Source: Serpula lacrymans var. lacrymans S7.9 (Eukaryota; Basidiomycota; Agaricomycetes; Boletales; Serpulaceae). From it: a stretch of 64,000 nt of DNA. The notes under the pieces were generated by a model that had not been told where the DNA came from, searched no databases, and saw nothing but the letters and a program-made list of their open reading frames with translations. Shown piece by piece: positions 45,353-56,400 of the stretch (its first letter is position 1; each line of letters starts with the position of its first letter). A program made the position numbers and the translations under genes. The stretch is from positions 1,454,249-1,518,248 of the forward strand of contig NW_006763297.1 of NCBI RefSeq assembly GCF_000218685.1. The letters are read 5' to 3'.

Positions 45353-47508
45353 ATGTCTCAACGCCATTCCTCTCAAGAATCTAATACCCGTGATGCCCTG
45401 TCAGAATGTGTGCCTTGTGTAGTTGGGGGTTCTGGCAAGGTTGATGCTATCTTCGCCAAGTATTTTGCAGGCCTCAATGCTGTTGTTGTGGACCTTGTTG
45501 GTCAAACTACATTACCAGTGCCACAGGTCCTTGATCATTGGCGCCCGGGAATCTGTACAACAGATACTTTGTCAGTCAGCAAGAACGCGAGCTTTTGAGG
45601 ATTGCGGCACACAGTAGTTCAGATAGCACCCCATGTAGGTGTCTCCGTGTACTTTCCCATTGTCCATCTCACTTTGCATTATTAGCTGTTGCCGTCTGCC
45701 AGCATTATTACAAAAATTTCAAGGAGGTCTACCCCAACACCTGGAAAATAACCCTGGAAACTTATGACCAGGCCCCAGTTCATCCGGACATACCACAGGC
45801 TGGTGCTCAATGTGTGCAACATTTCGAGGAGCGCCAGAAGAATTTGGTCAAACTGGTGAGCTGGTAGTTTTCCCTATGCATGCACTTATAATTACTTATT
45901 GCGTCTTAACACTAGGTCAAAACTCTTGCAAAAAACCATATTTTTGAAGTTGCACTACTCATGGCTGGGAACAATGTAAAGGAAGACGGGGCTCTTGGAA
46001 CTAGCCATACTACACGAGGAGCTGAAAATGTAAGTGGCCCCCATCATACTCGGGGCATTAGTTTTACTGATATTCCTTTAGTTCTTCCAGGATAGATGTC
46101 GGGCAAGCAACAATGACATCATCGGCCATTTTAAAGCCCATATATAGTAAGTATATTTTGCCTTGCGGGCAACTCATGATATTTATTCTGTGTATGTTAG
46201 TAATATTATTCCGCTCAATGCAATAGCAGAGGGGCTTGATGGCACCGTGGAATACGCACCACGCTTGTCCATTTCATACAAAGTCAACACTCCCAAATCC
46301 CACGAGGCTTAAGATGAGGTCCAAATAATACACGAAGGTAAAGATGATTTGCCTCGCATCCGAGCATTGATTGTGTCTAGGCTAGGTACATACACCATCC
46401 TATGACTCTCCTACAGCTCATTGCCCTTCCCTTTGCAGAGAAACTTGGCTGCAAATTCCTTTTGGGAAAGCTATTCCCTTGGAAGAATTTGCCTAGCAAG
46501 ATGGCCACACACAGTGTCATTGCCGTCAACTGGCCTGGAGATATGCTTATGCCAGGTCAACAATGGACTCCTGGTTCTAAATCCAAGGGTATTTCTGACC
46601 TCACCCTTGCTGAGCGTACAAAGCTCCTCAACAGCCTCAAGGACTCTCGCCTAACAGCCTACAGTTTGTATTCAAAAAGAACAAGAAAGGTAGTACACTC
46701 CATGTCTTTTGTTATAAAGATTGCTAATATTCTATACAGATATGCTTGTCAACTCTATCAAACCCGTCATCAGAGGTGCCGCACCTCCACCTCACTCTGC
46801 CCACCTGTTTAGTCAAAGGGAATTTGCAAACATGAAGGTCAATCGGAAGGGAGTGCCATGCCAAGAAGACATGTCAGTCGCCTTAACACGAGTCAAGAAA
46901 GGGAAACAACCCGCACACTTGTCTATGGTGTCAGCAATGAAGAGCCTCGGGAATGTAGTGTAGAGGCCCACAACAAGGCTCCCAGTGGGAGTAGAGTCAA
47001 GGCTGTAAAGAGGAGGAAGGTCGCCATCAACAACAATGAGTCTGGGATTAATGGTAAAGTGGCTCGCCAAAAGGCTCCCAGTAGAATTAAGGCCGGGAAG
47101 AGGAAGAGGGTTGATGTCAGCAACAACAAGTCTGAGGATGGTGGTAAAAAGGATCACAAAAAGGCGTCCAGCAGTAGAGTCAAGGCTGGGAAGAAAAAGG
47201 TCAAGGTGGTGCTTGTCGCCCCACCAAGACCCTTTAAGAAGCCATGGGTTAATGTCAGCTTGTCTGAGACGGAGAGCAGCCACGCAAAGCCCATAGCCAG
47301 TGGGGTAAACAAGACAACTCATCTGGAGCATGAAAACACCACAGACATTGGCAAGCCCAAGACAAGGGTGTTGTTACCCCACGCAGAAAGAAAGTCAAAA
47401 CCAATGTTGTCAATGATGAGAACTGTAGTTAGAAAACCACACACAAAACAAACTAGCACACAATCCTCCCAGATTCCACCGAACTTGTGTATGGGTTTTG
47501 CCTTCTAG
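45353..47508 (+). CDS. unrecognised gene, paralogue B ('ISDLTL' family) with Lys-rich tandem repeats
   Basis: Possible start at 45353: MSQRHSSQESNTRDALSECV, GKVDAIFAKYFAGLNAVVVD. Later exons read HIFEVALLMAGNNVKEDGAL, IIPLNAIAEGLDGTVEYAPR, then THSVIAVNWPGDMLMPGQQW, SKGISDLTLAERTKLLNSLK (46500-46660), VNSIKPVIRGAAPPPHSAHL, FSQREFANMKVNRKGVPCQE (46747-46870). From 46970 to 47215 the protein has three basic repeats of about 28-33 residues (KAPSGSRVKAVKRRKVAINN, KAPSRIKAGKRKRVDVSNNK, KASSSRVKAGKKKVKVV), suggesting nuclear or nucleic-acid binding. The frame ends at 47508. A TAA in the SHEA-stop-DEVQ stretch near 46310 means it may be spliced or decayed. Its blocks match paralogue A in order. Confidence 0.45.
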
Positions 47509-47844
47509 AACAGTGAAGTGGTCTGGTTGTTTGTGGGGTGGTACATATGACAATCCTTCAAAGTAAAACCCAGAGATGTATGGGTGTGGGTTTTGAGGAG
47601 GAGGGATAGTTGAATTATAGAGAATAAGGGCTTAGTGACGAGTTTGGACAAGCACTACCTTGCTAATCGTAGCACAAGGTAGTTTGAGAACGACAAGATG
47701 ATGAGGTGACAAGGTTCCCAGTGATAGCAGGCTCCTGATGCACAGACTGTAGTGCTCAGAAGGACTTTAATTGAAAGGGATGACTATGACTTTCAAAAAT
47801 GACAAGTGACAATGACAGCAGTTAATAGTGGTAGCAGTGGGAAG
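47509..47844. other. 3' flank of paralogue B, nothing recognisable
   Basis: No coding frame or repeat of note before the candidate LTR at 47845. Confidence 0.4.
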
Positions 47845-48157
47845 TGTTGTGACCACACTGGATCACAAGTAGCAGAGTAGTGAACTTGAGATTAGAGAAG
47901 AAGTCTGGATTGGAGTTCTTGTTGTTTTACAAGGTAAAATACAGGGGTTTATATAGTAAAAGAAAGGTAAGCTATGCACAGTATAGCTGTGCAAAAGGAA
48001 TGAGAGAGAACATGAAGGAATGAATGTGCGCTGACAAATCCTGCATAGGTAGTACAGGATAAGATCATCAAAATAAGGAAAAGAAAGAGATAGAACAATG
48101 AATGCTGTGTAAGTAATGTCACAGGTTTGTACAGCCATAAAATAAAGTCCAATAACA
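47845..48157 (-). mobile_element. candidate solo LTR, imperfect TSD GGAAG/GAAAG
   Basis: The 313-bp stretch begins TGTTGTGACC and ends CCAATAACA, giving TGTT...AACA ends. The flanks are GGAAG (47840-47844) and GAAAG (48158-48162), one mismatch. On the minus strand a TATA-like ACTATATAAACCCCTG (near 47950) fits an LTR promoter. Less certain than the other LTRs because no host frame is restored by removing it. Confidence 0.5.
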
Positions 48158-49201
48158 GAAAGAGAGCAAGAAAATCATGAAGTCATGGGAAGATGCAGTA
48201 AAAAAAGGATAAAGAAAAACAATATCAATATCAACACAGTTTCTTTATTGTCAGTCAGGCATTCTAAAAAAATATGTGTCCATAAAAATGATTCAAAAAT
48301 CAAAAATAATCGCACTGTAAATAAATGTTCTGCTGAAAAAAAAGAAACTGGAGCCACTGGCCACCACCTAGTTCAAATCCGATGGTTCCATGGCCTTACC
48401 CATGGACTGGTTATATTGGACCACCTGGTCAAACAAGGGAAGGAGGGGAGTAGTTCCAATTTGGAACAAGTGAGTCCCAGGCAGCGTGTGGTAGGTGTAG
48501 CTATAGCGAAGACAATGAACAAAAGATAAATGTACCCAAGTGAATGGGACAGCAATGTACATAGGCGACGCAAGGGGATGAACCTTCTCCAGCTCAAAAA
48601 CTACCCACCCATGCTCCAACCGGGCGAGATGAGCAACCAATGTTTTGATGGTATATGATAGAAGATTGACGTCATGAAGATGGACCTTTTGCCTAACTTG
48701 GACCGGCCGCCAGGGCTTTGCTGGTATCAGCAGTGGCACATGGTGGTCAACGGACGTGGATAAAAAGTGGTGACATCAGATATGGTGGGCGAGCAAAGAA
48801 AATGAGGAGGAGGAGGGTGGAGGTGACCAGGAGGTGAACTAAAATGGGAATCCAGAAGTAACTGTCAGGTGAGAATAAGAAAGAGAGTAATGGTCCCATG
48901 GTGGGGCTGAGTAAAGAAAAAAAGTAAGGGAGGGCGACAAAAGGGAGGGCGCAATGTGTAGCCGGTGGCAACGCAAAAATTTGCCAAAATGCCAAAATGC
49001 AGAAAGTACCAAATGGAAAAGCAAAGGTGAGCACGACTGAATTGCCTAATAGAGGTGGTGTTGATTAGCCACAAGTTCGAAAAAGGCGATATTAATTACT
49101 ATTCCACGTGGCACTGTGCCTGTGTGGCGCAAAGGCGAGTCTTTTTGAATATTTGCTTCATTTTTGACACCTGTCCATGCTACCAATCAACTTTGGTCCA
49201 T
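48158..49201. other. unassigned stretch with a minus-strand frame of about 120 codons
   Basis: A minus-strand frame (48739-48368) reads TIKTLVAHLARLEHGWVVFE and EKVHPLASPMYIAVPFTWVH. It shows no signature and has no evident partner exons. The remainder is A- or T-rich without features. Confidence 0.3.
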
Positions 49202-50373
49202 GACAACGTTGAAGGGAAAAGGATCCTCAATTAGCACAGGAGGGTCACTGTCGCCAGTGACAGTAACAACTGACAATGATGCCAACTTGAACACACATCC
49301 AGTCTTCCCTACTGGCAGCCCGCGTATGTGTATGTATCATCCTTTTTGCCTTGTTCATAATCTCACTCTCAATTTGCACTCTGTCTTTGTGATAGTCTAT
49401 ATGGAGAGGGTGAAAGTTTTGTTGGAGAGGAAATCACTACTGGTAAGTAAACCCCTTCTGTTGTGTCTAAAATTCTAACCCACTGTAATGTAACAAGACC
49501 CAAACTGAAACAGCGCATTGAGGTTACCACTGAAGACAACAGCAACATAACATCTCCAACCATCACTCAAAGCATCATAAGACTCTCCCTCAGGAAGATA
49601 TGCCAGTGCCCCGTCAGGCAATCTTACAATCCTCCCGGGAGCCTTGCAGGAACACCGTAATAACACCATTGAAGCCTCGCAAGAGCATTGCAGAGGCACA
49701 GCAACACCTTACCTCTGACCTAGCTGAGGCTGTAGGAGGATCAGACGAAGTCATCCATCCTGCTGGACTGCCTGACGAGCCCCAAACAGTGCGCATGTCT
49801 TCCGCTGCTAACATCTCTCAGCAACCCGTCAATATCACCAGGCCATTATTATACCCTCAGCATGTCCTTGTCCCACTGTTGCAACTCTCTCCTGCCTCAG
49901 CTAGGATGCTTGCAGCTGAAGAAGGCATCCCATTTGATGGAAGCAACATTCCTCCTGGTATCTATTTGCCCAGCAACACCTCGACCCGCTGACTCCTCAA
50001 TTATATGTCCCAACACACCAGTGGTGAGGAGCCTACGTATGGCCAGATCTTTCCTAGTAGGTACATGCTGCAATCTGCAGCAGAGGGTCGGGATATGTAT
50101 CATGGCACAATGCTACAAGGTGATGCATATGCGCATGCACCTCCTTATTAGGATCACCTGGTGCCCTCTAGGCCATCCCGCAAGCCACAACATGCTATGA
50201 ATATGGGGCCAATGCGTGCCCCAGAACCTCTCGCAATCTATGGCCCTCCCAAGACATACCAGGTACAGCAAGATGGCTCTCTCCACACTGCGGATGCACT
50301 TGAGCGCCACACCCCAGCAAGCAATTCCCCTGGCTCTAGCAGAGTGCGACCTGCAGCCCATGAAAGCAGATAA
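49202..50373 (+). pseudogene. unrecognised Ser/Pro-rich gene relic
   Basis: Candidate start MTTLKGKGSSISTGGSLSPV (49202). Later frames read MPVPRQAILQSSREPCRNTV, LTSDLAEAVGGSDEVIHPAG and SAASARMLAAEEGIPFDGSN-like sequence (actual text ASARMLAAEEGIPFDGSNIP). A third frame reads HTSGEEPTYGQIFPSRYMLQ and, after a TAG near 50149, APEPLAIYGPPKTYQVQQDG, ending at 50373. Frame changes and the internal stop suggest a decayed gene. It resembles the low-complexity Pro-rich style of the 43-44 kb ORF but I see no shared block. Confidence 0.35.
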
Positions 50374-51469
50374 GTTGTGGGATCATAAGGGAGATATTGT
50401 AGGTGATGTACCGGCTCTGTAAGGGTGTTCGCAGTGTGCCCATTTTGTCCTGTTGTCATTTCTGTAATTAACCATAGTTGTGGGACTTGAAAGCTTTAGT
50501 TATCCCCTCCTACCCATTTGCAACAAAAGATGTTGAGCCCGTGTTATGTTGTATGGAATGTATAATGTTATTGTTGATTATTTTGTTGCTTGGATCATTC
50601 AGATGAGGCTGCCATGAAACCTCAAGCTCAAAAAATCTTTACGGCCGAGAGCCTCTTCCCAGCATCTCCAGAAGTCACTGAAGAGTGTTGAAATAACAAA
50701 ACAAATAAAAAATATTTACCACCAAGAGCCTCATCCCACGTCTCCAGAAATCACTGAAGAGTGTCAAGATAACAAAATGAATAGAAAATAAAGAGAAATG
50801 GCATTGGGAGGACATACAGGGAAGAAGGCCATCATAGCAATAAAACCCCGGTTTCACAATACACTAACATCACTTTAAATGCGCGAGCCTCAAATGAGGC
50901 TAACCTGATAGCCCTTTTGAAAGCCTTATAAAACCACAGAACACCCTTGTGAGAGGCATGAGCAGTGTATTCTCATCTAGGAACTAAGGGAAGACCTCAT
51001 TCAAGAGGGTGTCTCATAGATGGGTTCTGCCCTATCAAAGAACCCAGTCTGTCAGTGCATGGGAACATCTCTGGAGTGCTGCCAAGGGTGTTACCGCGCA
51101 TTCCAGGGAACCTCCCAGCCTGGCCACATCAATCCAGTCTGGTCCGGCCTTACAATGGACTACTCCACGCTACAAGGTGCATTCAGGCTTTTGGCTTTTG
51201 ATTGACCTGGTTAGACTTCCAATGCTCGTCAATTGTGGTCACTCGCTCAAGGCCTGTTCAACCATTTCAATTCATTAGTCATCAATATCATGTATTCACT
51301 TGTAGTAAATACAATACGAGTCCTTTTGAACAAGAAAAGCGAAAATAAAACATACACAGCCAAGTACACAGCACAAGAAAAGAGACTCAAAATGAACAAG
51401 AAATCCTAAAAATGAGAAAAGGGAGTGAGTAACCACAAGAGCATCCGGCTCTAATCAGAATCAGGCTCT
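50374..51469. other. unassigned region with a 77-bp imperfect tandem repeat
   Basis: Near 50649 and 50726 a unit beginning GAGCCTC and containing CACTGAAGAGTGT is repeated with a period of 77 bases. Overlapping frames at 50965-51278 show no signature. Confidence 0.55.
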
Positions 51470-53288
51470 GTAAGAGGTCCGTTGTCCAAATCCATAGGTG
51501 GCACCTAAACCAGCTGGCTTTGCTGGACTGGCTCTTGAGAACGTGCAACAAACTTTGGTGGCACAGACACATTGTTGTTAATGCCGACAGTCTGGGCCTG
51601 AGACCAAGTAACAGGGAGTGGTGGTGGTTCTGTAGGCTATGCTTTTGATCGTCCAGGTGCTTTTTTGGTGGAAAGATTCTTTGCTAGTTGCGGTGTGGCC
51701 AGGTTAGCAGGCTTTCCTGTCGTGACTGGAATTGGCCTTGTTGTACCTTGAGTTGGCCTTGTCATTGTGGTAGATCTTGTAGTGCCTTGCATTGGCCTTG
51801 TTGTTGTGATGGACATTGTGCCATTTGGTTTGCCATCACTTTCAGCTTGCATGATGTCCTGTGACTTCGCTAGTTTTTATGCCACACATCTAGCCCTCAT
51901 TTTTGCAAGGTCTGAATCTGTCTCATCCAGCAAGTTGGGCGAAACATCTTGAGCTTTTTTCCCATAGATTTGCCTGTAAACATTATCCATAATAAGACGA
52001 AAGCAATAAAAATAAATTCCACTCACTCTGTTAGCCATGTAAGAGTCTCCACTGCCCATTCATCATCTCCATCACTGAGAGTTTCAACAATCATGTTAAA
52101 AAACTCTTCAATGTTGAATGTGCCAACCTGTATTTGGAACGACTGGCAACTGCTGAGAGAGAACCAGCCCCAATATAACCACATTAGTAGTTATACAAGC
52201 GGTAAAAAAGCAAAACCCACGCAACAAAGAGACCATGCAAAACTTGCGAGTGTGACCTCTGTAATACCATACATCTTGCTCTTTGATGGTTTTCCACCAC
52301 TACCTTTGCTCTGTTCACCTGTGTCCTTTGTTCTGACTGCAGAAGGACCAAGGAAAAGATGTTGATAGACCAATGAAACAATTAGTGATAATATTAGCAC
52401 TATCAAGGAAACTGAATACTTGTATGCCGAAATGGCCTCTAAATAATCCTTCAAGTGGATTGTCTGTATTGTATGATGCACTGTCTTTGTATAGCATAGA
52501 TGGCCAGTCAACAGCCATAAGGGGCCATTTACCACCCTGTAGTCTAATCATTCCACTAAATAAACAATTAATATCAATAAAAATTTACACATCTGGATCT
52601 TTGTCAAATTCATCTACCCATTTTAAAGGGTACATAGCTTGTGCCAGTTGGGAATTGGTTGACACCTCAATTTACCTTGCTTGAATTCCTTGGGATAGGT
52701 GGCTGCAAAGTCTGTATTTGGCAATTCAAGATGACATACTCAAGCATTGCATTCTTGATGGTGGATCTGGAAATAAATAAATAAATGGTCAGTGGATTTT
52801 AAAATGCATATATGCACTTACAGCAGCCAGACAAAGATTGAGCTCCTTGTATTCCATCTCAGAAGTATTAAATCCAGGGAGGAACAACAGAATAGTGTCA
52901 TAGGCTTTGGAATATTGTTTTAACATTGAACCTGTACAAGCAAAATCAGCCACAAAAAATAATAAAATAAATACTAACATATTGTCTTCAGATATTAGAC
53001 CTTTCTTTACAGACATCCCATGGTGGAATACAATCATAGGAATAGCAAAGGCATCACATAACACCACTATTTTTCTACCTACAGCCTGGAACTCTTGAAA
53101 TGGGTCTTTGGGTCTGGATATCTAGATAAAACACATATAATTACCCAATTTTGAATTATTATCCACCTTAATTTTTTCAAGCGCCCAGTTGCTGTAAAAT
53201 TATTCAACAGCTCACTCTCTGACTGTTTTTTTGAAGATGAACTTGAAGGAGAAGGTGGATAACTTGGAGAGGGAGGTGGAGATAACAT
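51470..53288 (-). pseudogene. DUF6698-like gene with Thr/Arg/Pro-rich tail
   Basis: Minus-strand, intron-rich. A possible start at 53288 gives MLSPPPSPSYPPSPSSSSSK. Exons read DPFQEFQAVGRKIVVLCDAF, GSMLKQYSKAYDTILLFLPG, YNTDNPLEGLFRGHFGIQ, VYQHLFLGPSAVRTKDTGEQ, SKSKMYGITEVTLASFAWSL, then GKKAQDVSPNLLDETDSDLA. The 'GLFRGH...VYQHLFLGPSA...K...MYGITEVT' succession matches my memory of the DUF6698 family, which is widespread in Agaricomycete repeats and has no known function. The tail has the repeat RPMQGTTRSTTMTRPTQGTT. An in-frame TAA after MRARCVA (51877) and a further stop after GRSKA indicate decay, unless spliced out. Confidence 0.55.
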
Positions 53289-53479
53289 AATAGTTTATAC
53301 TTAAGCCTGAGGGATCAATGATCAATCAACGCAGGATCAGTCACAAATTGGAGGTTTAATATTTAATTACCGGGGCCTGACCAAATCTTATCTCTTAGTT
53401 GCTTTTATCATAGAGACTCAGAGATGTATCTGCAGCCTCTCTTTTTTGTCTGGGTCATTAAATCCATGTCTTTTTTCTG

Positions 53480-56400
53480 TCCAGGTTGTCAGTTCCAAGC
53501 AAAAAACTACTGAAGCCTCACAATTCATCAAATTTGTTGGTGCAAAGCTATTGCAAGAGCTACAAACATAATCCTTGAAGCACTAGATGCTCAAGCCCAG
53601 CCAGCGGTTGATGGAGGTGGAGAAAGTGGCATAGAAATGGTTGTAGAGGGTTACCATGATAGAAAGGCACTTAGTGAGGCCCATAATCCAGGGCTAGAGG
53701 TGAGTTATATATATACTTTTTGTCTTGTCTAACGTTTTATGTTATCAGGATGACTTTCAAGTTCCCATCCAACATCATGATGAGCCTATTTTACGTCCAT
53801 CAGGCCTTCCAAACCAGTAAATGAGATTACCAAATCAATACTGTGATGAATTACCAGCCATGCCTATCCTGGTCCATGAGGCAATATCAGACAACAAAGA
53901 TGGACCCAGTGCGCCTCCAGATTTGACTGCCAGCCCCAAGTTGGGCGTGTCACAGTTGGACAAAAATATTCCATGGATTCACATGGAGATGGACGAGTAT
54001 AGGGTTTTTCATGTTTACCCTAGAAATCTGCCTTCGTACAACCCCAAAGACACCAATTATTATGATCAAATTTGCGACTCTGATACATTCAAGACTACTG
54101 ATGGAGTAACTGACATCAGCAAACCTTGGTTTGCAGGATCTGGTGCATCCATCAATCTTCTACAAGAGAATTTTTTCACTCTATTTCTTAATGCCACAAC
54201 CTTTCGACTAATGAGCTGGTTCTACAATTCTTCTAGCTCAAAGTCACTCGCAGATTTGGATAGGCTTGCCAATAGTGTTATTCTAGCTGAAGATTTTAAT
54301 TGTCAAGATCTTAAAGGATTCTCTGCTGCACATGAAGCTTTGGTGATGGACAACACAAATAATAAAGGGTCGGGTTTTTTCTCCTCAGATAAGTGGATTG
54401 AGACCTCCGTCAAAATCAAGCTCCCTGCCAAAAAAGTGAAATTCAACTTGGGACAAGATGCACCAGAACTTGAAATTCCTGGACTCTACTATTGCAAACC
54501 TCTCAAGGTCATAAAATCAGCACTTGAAGAAGTCTTATCAAGAGTGTTTCAGTTCACACCTTACAAGATCTTTTGTCATCAAGATGAAACAGAACCACCC
54601 GAAAGGATTATAACTGAGATATACACATCAGATGCAATGCTCAAGAAACACAAAAGTGTCAAGGCAAAATCACTCCAAGCCATCTGCACCCTGGAAACAG
54701 TTGTTGCATCAATTATGCTATGGTCAGATTCAACACATCTGGCAAGTTTTGGGAATGCGGCACTTTGACCCATCTATTTATTCCTAGGTAACCAGTCAAA
54801 GTACACAAGAAATAAACCAACTTCATTTGCAGCTCATCATCTAGCTTATATTCCAAAGGTTTTTCTTATTTATTATAAATTCTGTACTTGCTAAAAAGTG
54901 ATGTAGCTTCCAGATAAGTTTCAGGAGATATACTATGGATTTTTTGGGAAGGCAGCAACCAGCGAAGTCATCACACATTGCAAACAAGAGCTTATGTATC
55001 TGGGCCCTTCTCTTGGACGATGAATTCTTAGACACTTATGAATATGGCTTAGTCATTCGTTTTACAGATGGTATTCTTCACAGAGTTTTCCCTCGGTTTT
55101 TCTACGCTGCAGACTATCCAGAGAAATCATTCAAAAACTGTTTATCTATTATATTCAAGACTAACTACTCTTTTTACAGAGTACTTTTAGCTTGTATCAA
55201 GTTCTTAGGCAACTGTCCTTGCCCACGCTGTTTCATTACAAAGGAGAAGATTTCACAACTTGGATCCAAACTAGATAGGCTCAGATGTAAGAGGGATGTC
55301 CATATTGATGGAGAGCAGCAAAGGACTATCATTAACAGAGTTTGGACTTGGATTTTTGAGAAAGGCCGTAGTCTAGGCAGCTCAGCTGTTAAAAGATGGC
55401 TTGGACCAACGTCAATGGTTCCTACACAAGTGAGTCTAGGGTTTCCAACTCTCACCAATGTCCATCAACTAACACTACATTTTTAAGAATGCCTTTTCAG
55501 AATGTCTGTTGCAATTTGGGTTTGATTTACATAGTATGCTTGTACCAGACTTTATGCACAAGTTTGAGTTGGGTGTATGGAAAGCAACATTGACACATTT
55601 ACTCCGGCTTCTGTATGCAGTTGCTGACAATATTATGCAGTAATTTGACTCACGGTAAGTACCTAAATATTTTATTCTCATCTCTAAGCTAATAAATTTT
55701 CAAGGTTTTGTTGTGTACCTACATTTGGTAGGGACGCCACACGGAAATTCAGTAAAAATGTTTCAAGCCTCTCTAAGCTTGCAGTGTGCGACTATGAAGA
55801 TATTTTACAGGTTATTTCTCATTATCTACTCACTCCATTTGATGTTTTCAGTGTTGTATTCCGGTCTGTGAGAAGCTTTTCCCTGGCAAGCATAATAATA
55901 TTATACAAGATCTCTTATTTGAACTTACCACATATCACTCCCTTGCAAAATTGAGACTACACACAAAACGGACTATCCATTTTCTCAATAATTCAACCAC
56001 ACAACTTGGTCGGGCCTTACAACAATTTCAAAATCTCACATGCAGTGCTTTTATAACTGTGAAGCTGCCAAAAGAAACAATGGCTCGTAGATGGAGAAAA
56101 GCTGCTTTGAAGGTCAAGAATAGCCAATCTGAGGTCAAAGGGCCTCATCAGCGCTACTTTAATATGTTGACATACAAGTTACATGCACTGGGAGACTATG
56201 TCAAGGCAATTTATATGTTTGGAACCACAGATAACTTCTCAACCCAAGTTGTAAGTCCTCAACCTTCTTTTTTTAAAGCTATATTGATGTATTCTATAGA
56301 GCCAACATGAACACAAACACGTTAAAAGGTTTTACCTGCGCACTAGTAAAATACAAATTGCTCGTGGCATTGCAAGATAACAGCAATGTGAACGTCTCAT

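Noticed and set aside
50600..50800. CRISPR-like spaced repeats
   Set aside because: Only two imperfect units without defined spacers, in a eukaryotic context.
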